Assembly (NCBI GenBank): GCA_964549735.1
Contig: CAZJWO010000145.1
Coordinates: 1 to 6,258 of the forward strand
Origin: Glo-17 sp964549735
GTDB lineage: Bacteria; Krumholzibacteriota; Krumholzibacteriia; LZORAL124-64-63
DNA length: 6,258 nucleotides
Direction of reading: 5' to 3'
The notes under the pieces were generated by a model that was not told the DNA's origin, ran no database searches, and saw only the letters and a program-made list of their open reading frames with translations. This document shows positions 5,738 to 6,258 of this stretch, in pieces (the stretch's first letter is position 1; each line of letters opens with the position of its first letter). The position numbers and the translations under genes are program-made.

Positions 5738-6258
5738 TCAGACGCCGACAACCTCCGGTTGCGGGTCGTCGGCGCGTGGTTGCGGCGGCGCGGGCGTCGC
5801 CTTGCTCTCGTCGAATTCCGGCAACGGCTGCCAGCGCGAATCGGCGAGCAGATGATGGCGTTCGGGCGCCGCGATGACGACCTGCCAGGCGACGGCCAGA
5901 CGCTGCGGATCGAGCACCAGGCCGCACCACAGGCCGGGCGCGAGCTGCCAGCCGAGCTGTCCCGCCGCTTCGGCGAACCTTTGCGCACGCGCGTCGCGGC
6001 ATTCGCGACCGAGCCGGGACAGGAACGTGCGCAGATGGACGTCGAGCGCCTCGATCTCCCACGGCTGGCTCGCCGCGCAGCGCTGGCGCAGGTCCAGCGC
6101 GGCGACCGCCACGTCGAGGCCGGCCGTCCGCGCCCGCCGGTTCAGCGCCTCGAGCTCGCGGCCGACGTTCAACACCTGACCGCTGGCCGGCTCGCGCGGC
6201 AGCACCAGCCAGACGGTAGTTCCCAGTCCGGGCCGGCTCTCGACGCGGATCAGACCGC
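5738..6258 (-). CDS. Histidine kinase, 3' end, with unusual C-terminal extension (partial)
   Basis: Only the last 172 residues are in the window; the gene continues past base 6258. The first 20 residues (GLIRVESRPGLG then TTVWLVLP) are the end of a HATPase_c domain, with the GLGTT G box and the closing beta strand, typical of sensor histidine kinases. Most kinases end there or continue into a receiver. This one has about 150 more residues. That tail begins with an Arg/Ala/Leu-rich helical region and includes VAVAALDL, a segment RECRDARAQRFAEAAGQLGW, and a Trp-containing part APGLWCGLVLDPQRLAVAW. It ends in a Pro-rich stretch (TPAPPQPRADDPQPEVVGV). Its spacing faintly recalls a degenerate GGDEF-type fold without GGDEF, which is a guess. 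A GTG at 6205 is internal to the gene, not its start. It is co-oriented with the response regulator 21 bp downstream. Confidence 0.82.
   Translation of the reverse strand, partial: GLIRVESRPGLGTTVWLVLPREPASGQVLNVGRELEALNRRARTAGLDVAVAALDLRQRCAASQPWEIEALDVHLRTFLSRLGRECRDARAQRFAEAAGQLGWQLAPGLWCGLVLDPQRLAVAWQVVIAAPERHHLLADSRWQPLPEFDESKATPAPPQPRADDPQPEVVGV

Overview
The window is a high-GC bacterial chromosomal segment. Almost everything is on the minus strand; one gene runs on the plus strand. The tRNAs, with CCA encoded in the DNA, and the Shine-Dalgarno sites are bacterial in form. The organism decodes UGA as selenocysteine, because a complete tRNA-Sec gene is present. The GlmM variant (GEGNGG sugar loop) and the unusual amidase and kinase tails suggest a less-studied high-GC lineage, but nothing here fixes the phylum and I do not name one.

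Layout from low to high coordinates. Bases 1-142 hold no gene I can support. A selenocysteine tRNA gene (selC, minus, 143-241) follows. A GC-rich hairpin (254-273) separates it from glmS (minus, 330-2150). Just upstream of glmS, 13 bp away and with the glmS Shine-Dalgarno site overlapping its stop codon, lies a phosphoglucosamine/phosphomannomutase-type gene (minus, 2164-3510). The pair forms a two-gene hexosamine operon: GlmS makes glucosamine-6-phosphate and GlmM isomerises it to glucosamine-1-phosphate for UDP-GlcNAc and cell-wall synthesis.

A 168-bp divergent intergenic region (3511-3678) separates this operon from a plus-strand gene (3679-4947). That gene encodes a secreted or membrane-anchored N-acetylmuramoyl-L-alanine amidase with an uncharacterised C-terminal region built of three related repeats. 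So the enzymes making peptidoglycan precursor and an enzyme cutting peptidoglycan are transcribed back to back.

After a 123-bp spacer come two tandem minus-strand tRNA genes, tRNA-Thr(CGT) at 5071-5146 and tRNA-Phe(GAA) at 5167-5242. A near-consensus sigma70-type promoter (TTGACA, 17 bp, TTTAAT) drives them, and a 10-bp GC hairpin occupies the transcript leader. The -35 box contains the stop codon of the next gene, a single-domain response regulator (minus, 5309-5716). Upstream of that, cut by the window edge, is the 3' end of a histidine kinase (5738-6258): the last G box of its ATPase domain is visible, followed by an unusual tail of about 150 residues. Kinase and regulator form a two-gene signalling operon.

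No mobile element, CRISPR array or phage gene is visible. The main points for a second look are the amidase repeat region, the kinase tail, the promoter/stop-codon overlap, and the tRNA leaders that can base-pair with the encoded discriminator-CCA ends.
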